Shown here: positions 26,995-36,729 of the stretch, piece after piece
Position numbering within the stretch: the stretch's first letter is position 1
How the letters are laid out: every line of letters begins with the position of its first letter
Assembly: GCF_947500695.1 (NCBI RefSeq)
Contig: NZ_CANMSS010000001.1
Location: 744,001 to 808,000 of the forward strand
Origin: an uncultured Pseudoteredinibacter sp.
GTDB taxonomy: Bacteria > Pseudomonadota > Gammaproteobacteria > Pseudomonadales > Cellvibrionaceae
Direction: 5' to 3'
Length of the DNA stretch: 64,000 nt
The notes under the pieces: model-generated
The model's database searches: none
Told to the model about the DNA's origin: nothing
The model's input: the letters and a program-made list of their open reading frames with translations, nothing else
Position numbers and translations under genes: made by a program

Positions 26995-28554
26995 ATGTCA
27001 AGCAGGCAAAGCCGGGGACAGGAAGTTCAGTTTAATGAAGATGAAAGGATCATCTCGACCACCGACTTAAACGGTGACATTACCTATGTAAACGACGTAT
27101 TTATCCGCATTAGTGGCTTTACCCGCGACGAGCTCATCGGGCAACATCACAATATCATTCGCCACCCCGATATGCCCAAAGAGGCCTTCGCAAATCTCTG
27201 GGAGCACATTAAAAATGGCCAGGCCTGGGTGGGCGCCGTTAAGAATCGCTGCAAGAATGGTGATTATTATTGGGTGGACGCCTATGTCAGCCCAATCTAT
27301 CAAAACGGAGAACATATCGGCTATCAATCGGTTCGCTCTGTACTCTCAGAGCGTTTAAAACACCAGGCCGAAGCCTTGTATCAATCGATAAATCAAGGCA
27401 AATCTCTAAACTTAGATCCCCAAGGAGCAATATCCACCCAGTTGATCTGGGGTGGCATCGCTACTTTGTTGATCACCATGCTATCGATTTTCTTTTTTGA
27501 CAGCGGCGGCGCCAAAGCCGCTCTTATAGCCGCCGGTTTCAGTGCTTATATTTTATTTATCCAGCACCGTTTAAAGCTTCTCGGCTTTTTACGCAAAGAC
27601 AGCCAAAAGCTGGTCAATAACCCATTGGCACAATATATCTACAGCAAAAACATGGGTGATCTCGGCGCCATTTATTTTGCAATGCATAAAACCAAGCTAC
27701 AAATCAGAACCGTACTCTATCGACTTAGAGAGATTGCGGATAACACTTCTGATGTTATGCATACCAATAAGGATATATCAGCAAGCAATGTCAGAAACAT
27801 CGCCGAGCAAACCGAAAGAATTGACTCAGCCAACAACGATATCGCGGACGTCAGCCAAAGCATCGACAAATTTTCAACGCGAATTACTGAAACCTCGCTA
27901 GCTAGTGGCAAGGCGAAAGCGGAGGCCATAAAAGGCCAGCAGCTAGTTGAACATCTGAGCTCCGACATCGAACATATGGCCAGCAATATCGACAAAGCGA
28001 GCCAAGCCACGGAAGGGCTTAAAAACCAAGTTGGTGAGATTGACTCGATAGTCAGCTTGATTACTGAAATCGCTGAACAAACCAACTTGCTTGCTTTAAA
28101 CGCCGCTATTGAAGCGGCACGCGCTGGACCGAATGGAAGAGGCTTTGCTGTGGTTGCTGAAGAGGTTCGAACTTTGTCCAATCGCACTCAACAATCTACC
28201 AGCCAAATCAAACAGACCATGGAGCAGATCCAAAAGCAAGCCCAAGAAACAGCAGGCATAATGGACAAAGGCAAAGAAACTGCACTAGCCGGCCTAGAAT
28301 ACGCCGGCAAAGCCAACGAAGCCTTAAACAATATTACCGTACAAGTAGCCAATATTGCTGATGCTAACGCACAGCTATCAGAAGCTGCTCAACAGCAAGC
28401 TGGCTTAGTCAAAGATATAAACAATAGTATTGAAGATATACAGCAATTAGCCCACCAAACGAATGGCAGTTCAAAGCAGGCGGTAAATTCTAGCCTCGAG
28501 TTAGAGAACTTAGTAAATCAAATGGATTCCGCGGTGAAAGGTTCTAGCTTTTAA
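26995..28554 (+). CDS. PAS-domain methyl-accepting chemotaxis protein (Aer-like)
   Basis: 519 residues. The N-terminal PAS domain (about residues 15-115) has [19 protein letters not shown] and a conserved NIIRHPDMP segment typical of Aer-type redox/oxygen receptors. Two membrane helices follow (about 150-190), without a large periplasmic domain. The C-terminal signalling domain has the hairpin tip [19 protein letters not shown] and [15 protein letters not shown]. It would send cytoplasmic energy or oxygen signals to CheA/CheW. RBS GGAG precedes the ATG. No other chemotaxis genes lie nearby. Confidence 0.93.
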   Translation: MSSRQSRGQEVQFNEDERIISTTDLNGDITYVNDVFIRISGFTRDELIGQHHNIIRHPDMPKEAFANLWEHIKNGQAWVGAVKNRCKNGDYYWVDAYVSPIYQNGEHIGYQSVRSVLSERLKHQAEALYQSINQGKSLNLDPQGAISTQLIWGGIATLLITMLSIFFFDSGGAKAALIAAGFSAYILFIQHRLKLLGFLRKDSQKLVNNPLAQYIYSKNMGDLGAIYFAMHKTKLQIRTVLYRLREIADNTSDVMHTNKDISASNVRNIAEQTERIDSANNDIADVSQSIDKFSTRITETSLASGKAKAEAIKGQQLVEHLSSDIEHMASNIDKASQATEGLKNQVGEIDSIVSLITEIAEQTNLLALNAAIEAARAGPNGRGFAVVAEEVRTLSNRTQQSTSQIKQTMEQIQKQAQETAGIMDKGKETALAGLEYAGKANEALNNITVQVANIADANAQLSEAAQQQAGLVKDINNSIEDIQQLAHQTNGSSKQAVNSSLELENLVNQMDSAVKGSSF

Positions 28555-28621
28555 GCAATAACCGTCATTCTAAACGCTATTAAAAAGACCTTCAAAAAGT
28601 GCTTTTAAAAAGACGAAAGAC

Positions 28622-28665
28622 ATAAAAACAAAACCCATTTGGCAAACTGAATCACCAAATGGGTT
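28622..28665 (-). terminator. Rho-independent terminator of sohB
   Basis: Arms AACCCATTTGG and CCAAATGGGTT (28632-28642, 28655-28665). On the minus strand the stem is followed by TTTGTTTTT, in the right place to end sohB transcription. Confidence 0.8.
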
Positions 28666-28715
28666 CTCATTCAAGCTACAAAGACCGCGATGCAGCTACA
28701 GCATTAACTCAATAC

Positions 28716-29804
28716 TTACCAAAAGCGGCGCTGATTTGCTCGCGCCCACCATTTACTGGCCAAGCGATCAATACTCGCCTCGATGGACAAACCGAGTTTT
28801 TCCGCCACAGATTTTTTATGGGTAAAGCTAAGTTGATAGATATCTCGCTCTTTGGCCTGTATTTGCAAATAAGCGTCACTGGTTTGTATTTCATCAATCA
28901 GCTTATTTTCAATTGCTTTAATACCGTACCAAACCTCTCCGGTTGCTACCGCCGCAATATCTAACTCTGGGCGACGCTCGCTGACATAGTGCTTAAAGAG
29001 CTCATGGGTTTCCTCTAGCTCTTCGACAAACTTGCTGCGGCCCTTTTCCGTGTTCTCGCCAAACATAGTCAAGGTGCGCTTGTACTCACCTGCCGTCAAT
29101 ATTTCCATATCGACGTCATGTTTTTTCAATAGGCGATTAAAGTTAGGGAGCTGCGCAAGCACACCAATTGAACCAAGTAAGGCAAACGGTGCCGCTAAAA
29201 TTTTATCGCCGACGCAGGCCATCATATAACCGCCACTGGCCGCCACTTTATCAACACAAATAGTCAGACCGAGTTCCGCTTGACGAATCCGATCCAACTG
29301 GCTGGCGGCAAGACCATAGCTATGTACCATACCACCGCCACTTTCCAATCGCAGCACAACCTCATCACCCTTTTCAGCAATGGTGAGTAATGCGCTAATT
29401 TCTTCACGCATGGATTCGACTGGGCTTGCTTTAACATCGCCATCGAAATCCAACACAAACGTACGTTGACGCTTTGAATCAGCCTCTTCGTTTGTCTCTG
29501 TATCTTTTGCAGGCTCTTGTTTGGATTTCTTTTTAGCCAACTTCTTGGCGTCTTTTTGTTCCTGTTTTTTCTGCTTGGCCTCTTCTTTCTGTAGCTCTTT
29601 GTAAGCTTCAGGCTCTAGCGTGGCCGATCGCAATTGATCGCGGTACTGATCGAACTGATCGTTTAACTTCTTAACTTCGATACTGCCCTGCTCTTCCGAA
29701 CCGCCACGCTTGGCAGAAGCCAAAATCGCTGCGATAAAACCAAAGGCAATAACGACAGTAATGGCTTTGGCCAAAAACAGGCCATAGTCACTCAAAAACT
29801 CCAA
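28716..29804 (-). CDS. sohB: S49-family inner-membrane serine protease SohB
   Basis: 362 residues. An N-terminal membrane anchor (residues about 7-28), then a lysine-rich coiled region (about 75-105), then the S49 core. The nucleophile serine is in VDKVAASGGYMMACVG and the general-base lysine in TAGEYKRTLTMFGEN, giving the Ser-Lys dyad of SppA/SohB proteases. An APFALLGSIGVL segment and the C-terminal TGEVWYG are also family features. The enzyme is thought to act on membrane or periplasmic peptides. Confidence 0.93.
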   Translation of the reverse strand: MEFLSDYGLFLAKAITVVIAFGFIAAILASAKRGGSEEQGSIEVKKLNDQFDQYRDQLRSATLEPEAYKELQKEEAKQKKQEQKDAKKLAKKKSKQEPAKDTETNEEADSKRQRTFVLDFDGDVKASPVESMREEISALLTIAEKGDEVVLRLESGGGMVHSYGLAASQLDRIRQAELGLTICVDKVAASGGYMMACVGDKILAAPFALLGSIGVLAQLPNFNRLLKKHDVDMEILTAGEYKRTLTMFGENTEKGRSKFVEELEETHELFKHYVSERRPELDIAAVATGEVWYGIKAIENKLIDEIQTSDAYLQIQAKERDIYQLSFTHKKSVAEKLGLSIEASIDRLASKWWARANQRRFW

Positions 29805-29828
29805 AATACTCTCCTATCGATTGGCGGC

Positions 29829-30479
29829 TTAGCGCCACTGATTTAATGCGTCACGCGCTTTATCATTTAAAGGCTTAGAGCTTAAGCCATTTGCGCTGAG
29901 ACTAATTTCATACAAACCATCGTCAACCATTGGCATAAAGGTCGCGCTGCCAAAGGTGGTTCGCTGCAAAGATAATCGCTGATAATGGTTTTGCAGTAAT
30001 TGCCACACATCAACACTGATACTGCTATTGAGGGGGTGTACGCTGCGCTCACTATCGCGCTCCTGTCCTAATGCATAATAGCGACCGCTAATACGATCTA
30101 AACGAAAACCGGGTTTTAGGTGCATCATGCCGCCAATATTTGGCCAACGGATGATACGCGCATCGACTTGCCACTGATCACCCTTTATTTCAAAGCGCTT
30201 TTCCTGACCATTGCCAAACAGCACATTAACTTCGTATTCCTGCGCCCCAATGGCTCTGGTACTAATCGTTGCTATGGCTTTTGGTTCATTAAGCTGCTGG
30301 TAGCTGTAGATGTCATAGGCGGCCAAAGCCACCAAAGCAGCCATTGCCAATACCGCCGCCGCGCAGCAACCGCGGATAAAACCTAAAATCCAGCCTGTAC
30401 GCAAGATAATGCGCAAGCCCACATAAAGCAGCAGGACACTCAGCATTCCTATGCCAATTGCCAAGCCCATATAAACCAT
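29829..30479 (-). CDS. Membrane-anchored protein of unknown function
   Basis: 216 residues. Two N-terminal membrane helices (about residues 3-24 and 33-56) are followed by a soluble domain rich in beta-type sequence (EYEVNVLFGNGQEKRFEIKG, GGMMHLKPGFRLDRISGRYY). No catalytic motif is seen. Similar proteins sit next to nudC and sohB in related genomes (from memory of gene order), sometimes labelled as transporters without support. Confidence 0.7.
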   Translation of the reverse strand: MVYMGLAIGIGMLSVLLLYVGLRIILRTGWILGFIRGCCAAAVLAMAALVALAAYDIYSYQQLNEPKAIATISTRAIGAQEYEVNVLFGNGQEKRFEIKGDQWQVDARIIRWPNIGGMMHLKPGFRLDRISGRYYALGQERDSERSVHPLNSSISVDVWQLLQNHYQRLSLQRTTFGSATFMPMVDDGLYEISLSANGLSSKPLNDKARDALNQWR

Positions 30480-30496
30480 GCCGTACTCCTAGATCC

Positions 30497-31327
30497 TTAG
30501 CGAAAGCTGTCGACAAAATTTTGAACCAGCTGCCCTGAAATACTTACCGTTGGGGGCACCTGGGGCAGCTCACTGTAATGATACCAGTCAGCCTCAGCGA
30601 TTTCCTCTTCATCCACATTTATATCGCCACTGTGATACTCAGCCGTAAAGCCCAACATCAACTGCCCTGGAAAAGGCCAAGACTGGCTTCCTTGGTAAAG
30701 CAAATTCTGAACCTGAACACCAACCTCTTCAAACACTTCACGATGCAAGCATTGCTCGGCACTCTCGCCCGCCTCCATAAAGCCAGCAAGACAGCTAAAC
30801 ATCGGGGTTTTGTATCGCTGATGACGCGCCAGTAAGCAATATTCACCACGCGTAACCAAAACAATGATGCAGGGTGAGATACGAGGGTAAGTATGTAAAC
30901 CACAGCTGCCACAGACCCTGGCTCGATCTTTGGCATGGTAATGAGTAGTGGTACCACAGTGCCCACAGAAGCGATGGTTGCGATCCCATTGACACACCTG
31001 GCTTGCACGCCCGATTAGCTCAAACTCATCTTCACCTAAATGTGGCAGTAATTGGCGCAAGCCCAGCCATTGGCCATCAACTAAGGCATCTGCTGCTTCT
31101 AGGTAAATGGCAAAGAAATCTTGGTCATTATATTCGGCAATATAATGCAGCTCCTCGCGCTTTAAGCCAATCGACTCAGCATTGTCCTGCCACCACTGGA
31201 AGTCGACAGTTTGCCAGTGCTGCTCACTGGCCCAGACGCCCTCTTCAGCGATCAATAAGATCTTACAGCCCAGCTTAAAACGCTCGGAGGCTAAACCGAG
31301 GTCTTGGGGATGAACTATTGCACTCAT
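30497..31327 (-). CDS. nudC: NAD(+) diphosphatase / RNA decapping Nudix hydrolase
   Basis: 276 residues. The zinc ribbon is CGHCG...CGSCG (about residues 120-145). The Nudix box is GFMEAGESAEQCLHREVFEEVG, with the NudC-specific downstream SQSWPFPGQLMLGF. The enzyme splits NAD or NADH into NMN and AMP and removes NAD caps from RNA. The ATG overlaps the upstream fimL stop by 4 bp (ATGA), so the two are coupled. Confidence 0.96.
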   Translation of the reverse strand: MSAIVHPQDLGLASERFKLGCKILLIAEEGVWASEQHWQTVDFQWWQDNAESIGLKREELHYIAEYNDQDFFAIYLEAADALVDGQWLGLRQLLPHLGEDEFELIGRASQVCQWDRNHRFCGHCGTTTHYHAKDRARVCGSCGLHTYPRISPCIIVLVTRGEYCLLARHQRYKTPMFSCLAGFMEAGESAEQCLHREVFEEVGVQVQNLLYQGSQSWPFPGQLMLGFTAEYHSGDINVDEEEIAEADWYHYSELPQVPPTVSISGQLVQNFVDSFR

Positions 31328-33033
31328 TCTTCGTCAGCCGGAATAGACACAGGGAAGCCCAATGACATCAAACTCTCTTCACCCAGAATTAAAATGGACT
31401 CATCAGCTTGGTGCAGCGCGCCATAGCTAGCTAGATAGTATTCTAAACTGATTATAGAATCGGCCAAAGTTTCCAGTAAGGTATCCAGAGCCGGCGGCTG
31501 AGCACCAGAGAGCAATATTTGATCAACAAACTGCTGGATAGATTCAACCATAGCGCCAGCACGGCGCAAGGAAATCATATTTAAACCACCGCGCACACTG
31601 GTAATGGTGTTACTGATATTGCCAATATGATTAAGGTCGTAGCCGGATTCAGAATAAGAAGACAACGCCCGCTTAATCATCATTAACCCAGATTGGCTTT
31701 CGCTAATAACAATAGCTTCCGCCTCTGCCAATTGATTCCCAGCCACGGCTTCGCGTGTCGCCAAATGATTCAACTGATCTAAGTTGTCATCCGACAAAGA
31801 AAGATTTTCTAATCCCGCCACGGTGCTCTCTACATAGACAAGCGCATCAGCAACCGCAACTAGGCCATCACTTTGGTATTCCACCTCACCATCGTGCCAG
31901 TCTTGGATTTTACGCACCTGCTCACGCATAATTTGGTGGGCTCGACTTAAGCCCAAAACTGAAAGCGCATCGGTAATACGTTCGAGCGTAGCGATAAGTT
32001 CTTCAAAGTCGACGATCAAGCTATCGCCAGCCTGGGAAGCCATCTCCAGAATTGATTGGCTAACTTTAAACTCTTCGGCCAGTGCCTGTACCACAGAGTG
32101 CACTGTATTAAGACTAGGCCCATGCAACTCATGCTGAAACTTTTTAAGTTCGGCCTCGCTGTACCAAGCCGCGCCACCCAAGCTTTCTTGCAGTTGCTCT
32201 GTCAGGGCCTCATCAGGTAAACCTTGGCTAGCGAGATAAAGCAATTCTCTTAGCAACTCTAACTTTGGCGGCTGATCTAATACGGCTTCGCCTTCTTGTT
32301 GCAGGCGACGAATCTCTCGGTCAATGTTGCGTAATAGGATCTTACGACTCGCGGTCAATGTGACGCCTTGCTGCAAAGCATTCACCGCAGCACTGGCTAC
32401 CCACCAAAACGTGGCGAATCGATAGCCCCCACAAACGGCCTGTAAACGCTGCAAAGAACGCTCCATTAGACCAAGTGCATTCATATTGGGAGAGCGAATA
32501 GTCTGCAACAAACCTAATTGGTACATATGCCGCAAGCGGCGACATAAGCCACCAAACTCTTCTCGTATGCTGCTACTGCTTTTATCCGGCGACTTGAGCA
32601 GGTGCAAATTCGCTGGAAAAAAATAACTTTCCGGTAACGGCGATTGCTGTGTACAAGCGCGCAGTTCATTAATCTGCGGAAGCAATAAATCGGGTAAGTT
32701 TAGTTTGCGCTGTGCGGTTAGCTCTAAGTATCTGGGGAGGATAAACAAACTCGCGCTAATAGCTGCAAAGTCATCCGTGCCGACACTACGGCCCTGCAAA
32801 ATGGATTCAAGCAAACGCATTAACTCACTGCTCAGCAATTCTACTCCGCTGAGCTGCACCATTCTAACGGCACCATGTATTTGTGATACCAATGCAATGG
32901 CATCACCCAGCAAATCCATATTGTCTGTTTCGCGGCTAAACTGCTCTAGTTTAACTACCGCCATTTCAACATTGGCATTAAGCTCCGGCGAAACGAGGCT
33001 TAGGGAGACCAACTGTTTATATAAATCTGTCAC
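31324..33033 (-). CDS. fimL: FimL-like protein (Hpt-related, type IV pilus/cAMP signalling)
   Basis: 569 residues, GTG start, largely helical. The N-terminal 120 residues resemble the Hpt-like domains of ChpA (LVSQIHGAVRMVQLSG and onward), and two further similar helical units follow (VVQALAEEFKVSQSILEM, VLGLSRAHQIMREQV). Size, composition and position next to nudC match Pseudomonas FimL, which influences twitching and cAMP levels through the Pil-Chp system (established for P. aeruginosa). The phosphoacceptor histidine position reads Ser50, so phosphotransfer is unlikely, as in known FimL. Confidence 0.8.
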   Translation of the reverse strand: MTDLYKQLVSLSLVSPELNANVEMAVVKLEQFSRETDNMDLLGDAIALVSQIHGAVRMVQLSGVELLSSELMRLLESILQGRSVGTDDFAAISASLFILPRYLELTAQRKLNLPDLLLPQINELRACTQQSPLPESYFFPANLHLLKSPDKSSSSIREEFGGLCRRLRHMYQLGLLQTIRSPNMNALGLMERSLQRLQAVCGGYRFATFWWVASAAVNALQQGVTLTASRKILLRNIDREIRRLQQEGEAVLDQPPKLELLRELLYLASQGLPDEALTEQLQESLGGAAWYSEAELKKFQHELHGPSLNTVHSVVQALAEEFKVSQSILEMASQAGDSLIVDFEELIATLERITDALSVLGLSRAHQIMREQVRKIQDWHDGEVEYQSDGLVAVADALVYVESTVAGLENLSLSDDNLDQLNHLATREAVAGNQLAEAEAIVISESQSGLMMIKRALSSYSESGYDLNHIGNISNTITSVRGGLNMISLRRAGAMVESIQQFVDQILLSGAQPPALDTLLETLADSIISLEYYLASYGALHQADESILILGEESLMSLGFPVSIPADEE

Positions 33034-33476
33034 CGCAATGTTACCTTCCAGGTGATCCTATTACGCTGTTCAATAATTGAGCGCCCCATATTTCATTGGC
33101 GTCTTAAGTACTTTTGAACACTAAGGGTTTAGACGAGCTTTTGTCGGCTATCAGCAGTTTATCCTGTTTACCGCATCGTTTTCGCAGCCCAGTCTACATA
33201 TCTGACACAGAATGAAAAAACCAAAGGCGGACAGTAACATAGACAAGTAAAAGCTGGCTAGCAATCAGCTACTAGCAAACAATTTGGCGCCTGGAATGCC
33301 CTTTAATGATGAAATTTCGTGCGCCCTTTGGTCAGAATTTAGCCCATTCGATGCGAAAGGGACTAATAATCCTTCAAATAAAGCCGCTGTAGGATAAAGC
33401 GGTGGATTTCTAGCGGTGAATGTCTAAAATCAACCCAACCAAACGATGATGCTAGCAACAGCTAAGGATTCTTATA
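33034..33476. other. 443-bp divergent intergenic region (fimL / nhaB)
   Basis: No gene is visible. It must hold promoters for fimL (minus) and nhaB (plus). AAGGA lies 9 bp before the nhaB ATG. I do not see a convincing operator or riboswitch. Confidence 0.5.
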
Positions 33477-34979
33477 ATGACAAAAACCATGGGCCAAGCG
33501 CTTACCAGTAACTTTCTAGGGCATGCCCCAGATTGGTACAAAAAAGCCATCATTGCCTTTTTAGTCATCAACCCTATCTTGATGGTAACTGTCGGTAAAT
33601 ACGTTACTGGCTGGGTTATTATCCTCGAATTTATCTTTACCCTAGCGATGGCACTAAAGTGTTATCCACTGCAGCCGGGCGGCTTATTAGCAATTGAAGC
33701 AATCGCGATGGGTATGGCCACACCAGAAGCGGTTAAAGAAGAGCTCTTTGTTAACTTTCCGGTAATCTTGCTACTGATGTTTATGGTTGCCGGTATCTTC
33801 TTTATGAAGGACCTGCTGCTTTACGTGTTCACCAAGATTCTCTTAGGCATACGCTCTAAGATGATTCTGTCATTCTTGTTCTGTTTAACCTCAGCGGTAT
33901 TATCAGCGTTTCTTGACGCTCTCACCGTTACAGCGGTACTGATTACCGTTGCTGTGGGTTTTTACTCGGTTTATCACAAAATTGCCTCGGGCAAGAAATT
34001 TCATCATGAGCACGATCACGGCCAAGATGAAGAAGTTTATGAGTACCACCGTGAAGACCTAGATCGCTTCCGCTCCTTCTTACGCAGCCTAATTATGCAC
34101 GGTGCCGTGGGTACCGCTCTAGGTGGCGTATGTACCGTGGTCGGCGAACCGCAAAACTTATTAATTGCCAATGTGGCCGGCTGGGATTTTATTACCTTTG
34201 TTAAGATCATGGCGCCGGTAACCATGCCTGTATTAGTAGCCGGTTTAATGACCTGTTTGCTGCTAGAAAAAACAGGCTGGTTTGGCTACGGCGCGACTCT
34301 ACCTGAATCTGTGCGCGGCGTTCTAGAAGACTTCTCTGAAGAGGAAGATGCCAAGCGCACAATTAAAGATAAAGCCGCGCTAATAGTTCAAGCCTTGATC
34401 GGTTTAGTTCTGGTGGTATCTTTAGCCTTGCACGTAGCTGAGGTGGGTCTAATTGGCTTGATGATTATCGTCCTACTTACCGCCTTTAACGGCATTATCG
34501 ACGAGCACCAGATTGGGCATGCCTTCGAAGAAGCATTGCCATTTACCGCCCTACTGGCTGTATTCTTTGCCATTGTTGCCGTAATTCACGCCCAGCACTT
34601 ATTTCAGCCGATTACCGCACTCGTTCTTTCTTTGGAACCAGAACAACAAACACCGATGCTATTTCTTGCCAACGGTGTCTTGTCGATGATTTCGGATAAT
34701 GTATTTGTGGCAACGGTTTACATCAATGAGATTAAAGCCGCTTTGGATGCTGGCACAATCACTAAAGAACACTTTGATAAGTTGGCCATTGCCATCAACA
34801 CCGGTACCAACTTACCGTCTGTTGCAACGCCTAATGGTCAGGCTGCATTCTTGTTCTTGCTGACTTCAGCACTGGCGCCACTTATTCGTCTATCGTATGG
34901 CCGCATGGTCATTATGGCTCTACCTTACACCTTCGTTTTAGGTGGCGTTGGTATTGCCTGCGTTATCGCATTCGTATAA
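33477..34979 (+). CDS. nhaB: Na+/H+ antiporter NhaB
   Basis: 500 residues with about 12 membrane helices. Typical NhaB stretches are the start [58 protein letters not shown], and the C-terminal [21 protein letters not shown] cytoplasmic loop rich in His/Asp ([18 protein letters not shown]) lies near residue 180. It exports sodium in exchange for protons, consistent with a salt-exposed habitat. It is transcribed alone. Confidence 0.97.
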   Translation: MTKTMGQALTSNFLGHAPDWYKKAIIAFLVINPILMVTVGKYVTGWVIILEFIFTLAMALKCYPLQPGGLLAIEAIAMGMATPEAVKEELFVNFPVILLLMFMVAGIFFMKDLLLYVFTKILLGIRSKMILSFLFCLTSAVLSAFLDALTVTAVLITVAVGFYSVYHKIASGKKFHHEHDHGQDEEVYEYHREDLDRFRSFLRSLIMHGAVGTALGGVCTVVGEPQNLLIANVAGWDFITFVKIMAPVTMPVLVAGLMTCLLLEKTGWFGYGATLPESVRGVLEDFSEEEDAKRTIKDKAALIVQALIGLVLVVSLALHVAEVGLIGLMIIVLLTAFNGIIDEHQIGHAFEEALPFTALLAVFFAIVAVIHAQHLFQPITALVLSLEPEQQTPMLFLANGVLSMISDNVFVATVYINEIKAALDAGTITKEHFDKLAIAINTGTNLPSVATPNGQAAFLFLLTSALAPLIRLSYGRMVIMALPYTFVLGGVGIACVIAFV

Positions 34980-35076
34980 GCGCCTTCACGTAAGGATAAC
35001 CGGGGCAGCAAACGCTGCCCCAAGCTTAGCCCCTCTTCCAATCGCCTGCTAACACTTAAACCACTTACCTTGCGCA

Positions 35077-35736
35077 ATGACGACGCTTTATACCATTGGT
35101 TATGCGACAAAACCCTTTGATGAATTTTGCCAGCAACTCAAGCAATACAATGTTACTGCGCTAGTTGATGTTCGATCTGTGCCCTTTAGCCGCCGCTTTA
35201 AAGAGTACGACCAGCCCAACCTGCAACGCAATTTACCCGCACAGTCCATCTACTATATCTATATGGGGGATAAACTTGGACCACGCTCAAAGGACGGTCG
35301 ACACTACAATAGCGACGGGCAAATTGACTTTGGAAAGCTGCAGGCAAGTAACTTGTTTTTAGCCGGAATTGATCGCCTAAAGAACGGCATCAGTAAAGGC
35401 TACGGCATTGCCCTTATGTGTGCTGAGAAGGACCCCGCGAGCTGCCACAGGAGCCTATTAATCGCGAATTTTCTGGAAGCTAACAGTAAATGGGAAATTC
35501 AACATATTCTTCATGATGGCGCGCTGGAAACCCAAGCTGAACTCATGAAGCGCTTAGTAGACGAGCATAAGCTAGAACAGGATATGTTTAGCTCTGCCGA
35601 AGATGTGAGGCTGCAGGCTTACCAAGCGCAGTGCTGCGCAGTGAACTATCGCCGCCCCAAAGCAGGCGGCGAGCTAGAAGCCGTCGACACCCCAAAAAAG
35701 AGTGTCACAAGCAATAAAGAGTGTCACAAGCAATAA
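35077..35736 (+). CDS. DUF488-family protein
   Basis: 219 residues. Family signatures are the start LYTIGYATKPFDEFCQQL, ALVDVRSVPFSRRFKEYDQ and CAEKDPASCHRSLLIANFL with the conserved cysteines and histidine. DUF488 proteins have no settled function. The final codons are generated by a 19-bp tandem duplication at 35701-35738 that replaces the original C-terminal end, so the natural tail may have been about six residues shorter. Confidence 0.88.
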   Translation: MTTLYTIGYATKPFDEFCQQLKQYNVTALVDVRSVPFSRRFKEYDQPNLQRNLPAQSIYYIYMGDKLGPRSKDGRHYNSDGQIDFGKLQASNLFLAGIDRLKNGISKGYGIALMCAEKDPASCHRSLLIANFLEANSKWEIQHILHDGALETQAELMKRLVDEHKLEQDMFSSAEDVRLQAYQAQCCAVNYRRPKAGGELEAVDTPKKSVTSNKECHKQ

Positions 35737-35742
35737 AGAGTG
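35701..35742 (+). repeat. 19-bp tandem duplication at the DUF488 3' end
   Basis: Unit AGTGTCACAAGCAATAAAG occurs at 35701-35719 and 35720-35738, followed by AGTG of a third start. Because 19 is not a multiple of three, the second copy is read in another frame and supplies the present stop codon. Confidence 0.9.
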
Positions 35743-35743
35743 A

Positions 35744-36238
35744 TTATTCGGCCGGCATGCTCAGTGGTTCGGCACTCACAATTACACCATTACTATCGGC
35801 ATAGACATATTCACCAGGAATAAAATCAACACCGGCGAAATTAACCGGCACGTTTAGATCACCCAAACCACGTTTCTCGGTTTTCAATGGAATGGTGCCC
35901 AAGGCCTGAACACCCAAGTCCAAAGTAGCCATAACGGCTGCATCACGGATACAACCGTAAATGATAATACCCTCCCAGCCGTTTTTAACCGCATTCTCGG
36001 CAATCATGTCGCCTAGCAGTGCTTTGCGCAATGAACCACCACCATCGACCACCATAACCTTACCGCGACCGTCGGTACCTGCTTGCTCCTTAACCAAGGA
36101 ATTATCCTCATGGCACTTGATGGTCACTATTTGTCCACCAAAGTTTTCACGGCCACCAAAGTTACGGGTAATTGTTGGGATGGTTACTCGCACGAGCTCA
36201 GGATAAGCATCGCATAGATCCGGTGTTGCTATAGTCAT
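35744..36238 (-). CDS. rraA: RraA-family regulator of ribonuclease E
   Basis: 164 residues from the ATG at 36238, which has GGGAAG about 9 bp upstream; the ORF extends 10 codons further without family similarity. Conserved stretches are [45 protein letters not shown] and [20 protein letters not shown]. RraA binds the C-terminal region of RNase E and inhibits it (established in E. coli). Related proteins can be aldolases of the HMG type, but the length and motifs favour RraA. Confidence 0.93.
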   Translation of the reverse strand: MTIATPDLCDAYPELVRVTIPTITRNFGGRENFGGQIVTIKCHEDNSLVKEQAGTDGRGKVMVVDGGGSLRKALLGDMIAENAVKNGWEGIIIYGCIRDAAVMATLDLGVQALGTIPLKTEKRGLGDLNVPVNFAGVDFIPGEYVYADSNGVIVSAEPLSMPAE

Positions 36239-36405
36239 ATGACTTCCCTCAAGGAACGTTTGTGGCATGAAATGGATATGGCAAGCGTTGAGTATGGCAG
36301 CATCTTAACAGGCAAGCGCCAAAACCAAAGCTATAGCTATTATTCAGGAGATTTATTTAGACTGGAGTTTTACAGGCTAGGCGTTGATTTAGTTAAGTAA
36401 GACGG

Positions 36406-36729
36406 TTAAAGCTCAACCCCTAAAGTGTCGCCATCATAGGCAACGGGGTAATGACTTAACTTGAATTTAGGCTGTTCGATACACTGCATAGTGCTAAGGC
36501 TGAAACCCAGCCCATGAACAGGGCAACGTAGAACCTTACCATCACAGCTGCCATTCGCCAAAGAGCGCCCGGCATGGGGGCAACGACTGTCGATTAGATA
36601 ACTTCGACCATTTTCATGAATTAGCAATATCTCTCGCCCTGCTACACGAAAACAGCCTCTATAGCCCTCAACAAGCCGGTGCAATTTGATCAGTGGGTAA
36701 AAGGCCAAATGCCAACTCCAGTTGCCCAA
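36406..36729 (-). CDS. Small Rieske [2Fe-2S] protein
   Basis: Up to 107 residues. The Rieske cluster motifs CPHAGRSL and CPVHGLGFSL are both intact, so a [2Fe-2S] centre with two Cys and two His ligands is expected. No ATG is available: possible starts are TTG at 36729 or TTG at 36684, both inside the end of the upstream hydrolase-like gene, which it overlaps by up to 62 bp. The isolated ferredoxin would serve an unidentified oxygenase or reductase. Pairing with the overlapping gene suggests a shared pathway. Confidence 0.75.
   Translation of the reverse strand: MGNWSWHLAFYPLIKLHRLVEGYRGCFRVAGREILLIHENGRSYLIDSRCPHAGRSLANGSCDGKVLRCPVHGLGFSLSTMQCIEQPKFKLSHYPVAYDGDTLGVEL

Noticed and set aside
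35002..35021. GGGGCAGC/GCTGCCCC hairpin after nhaB as terminator
   Set aside because: No T-run follows; it may slow transcription but cannot be called.
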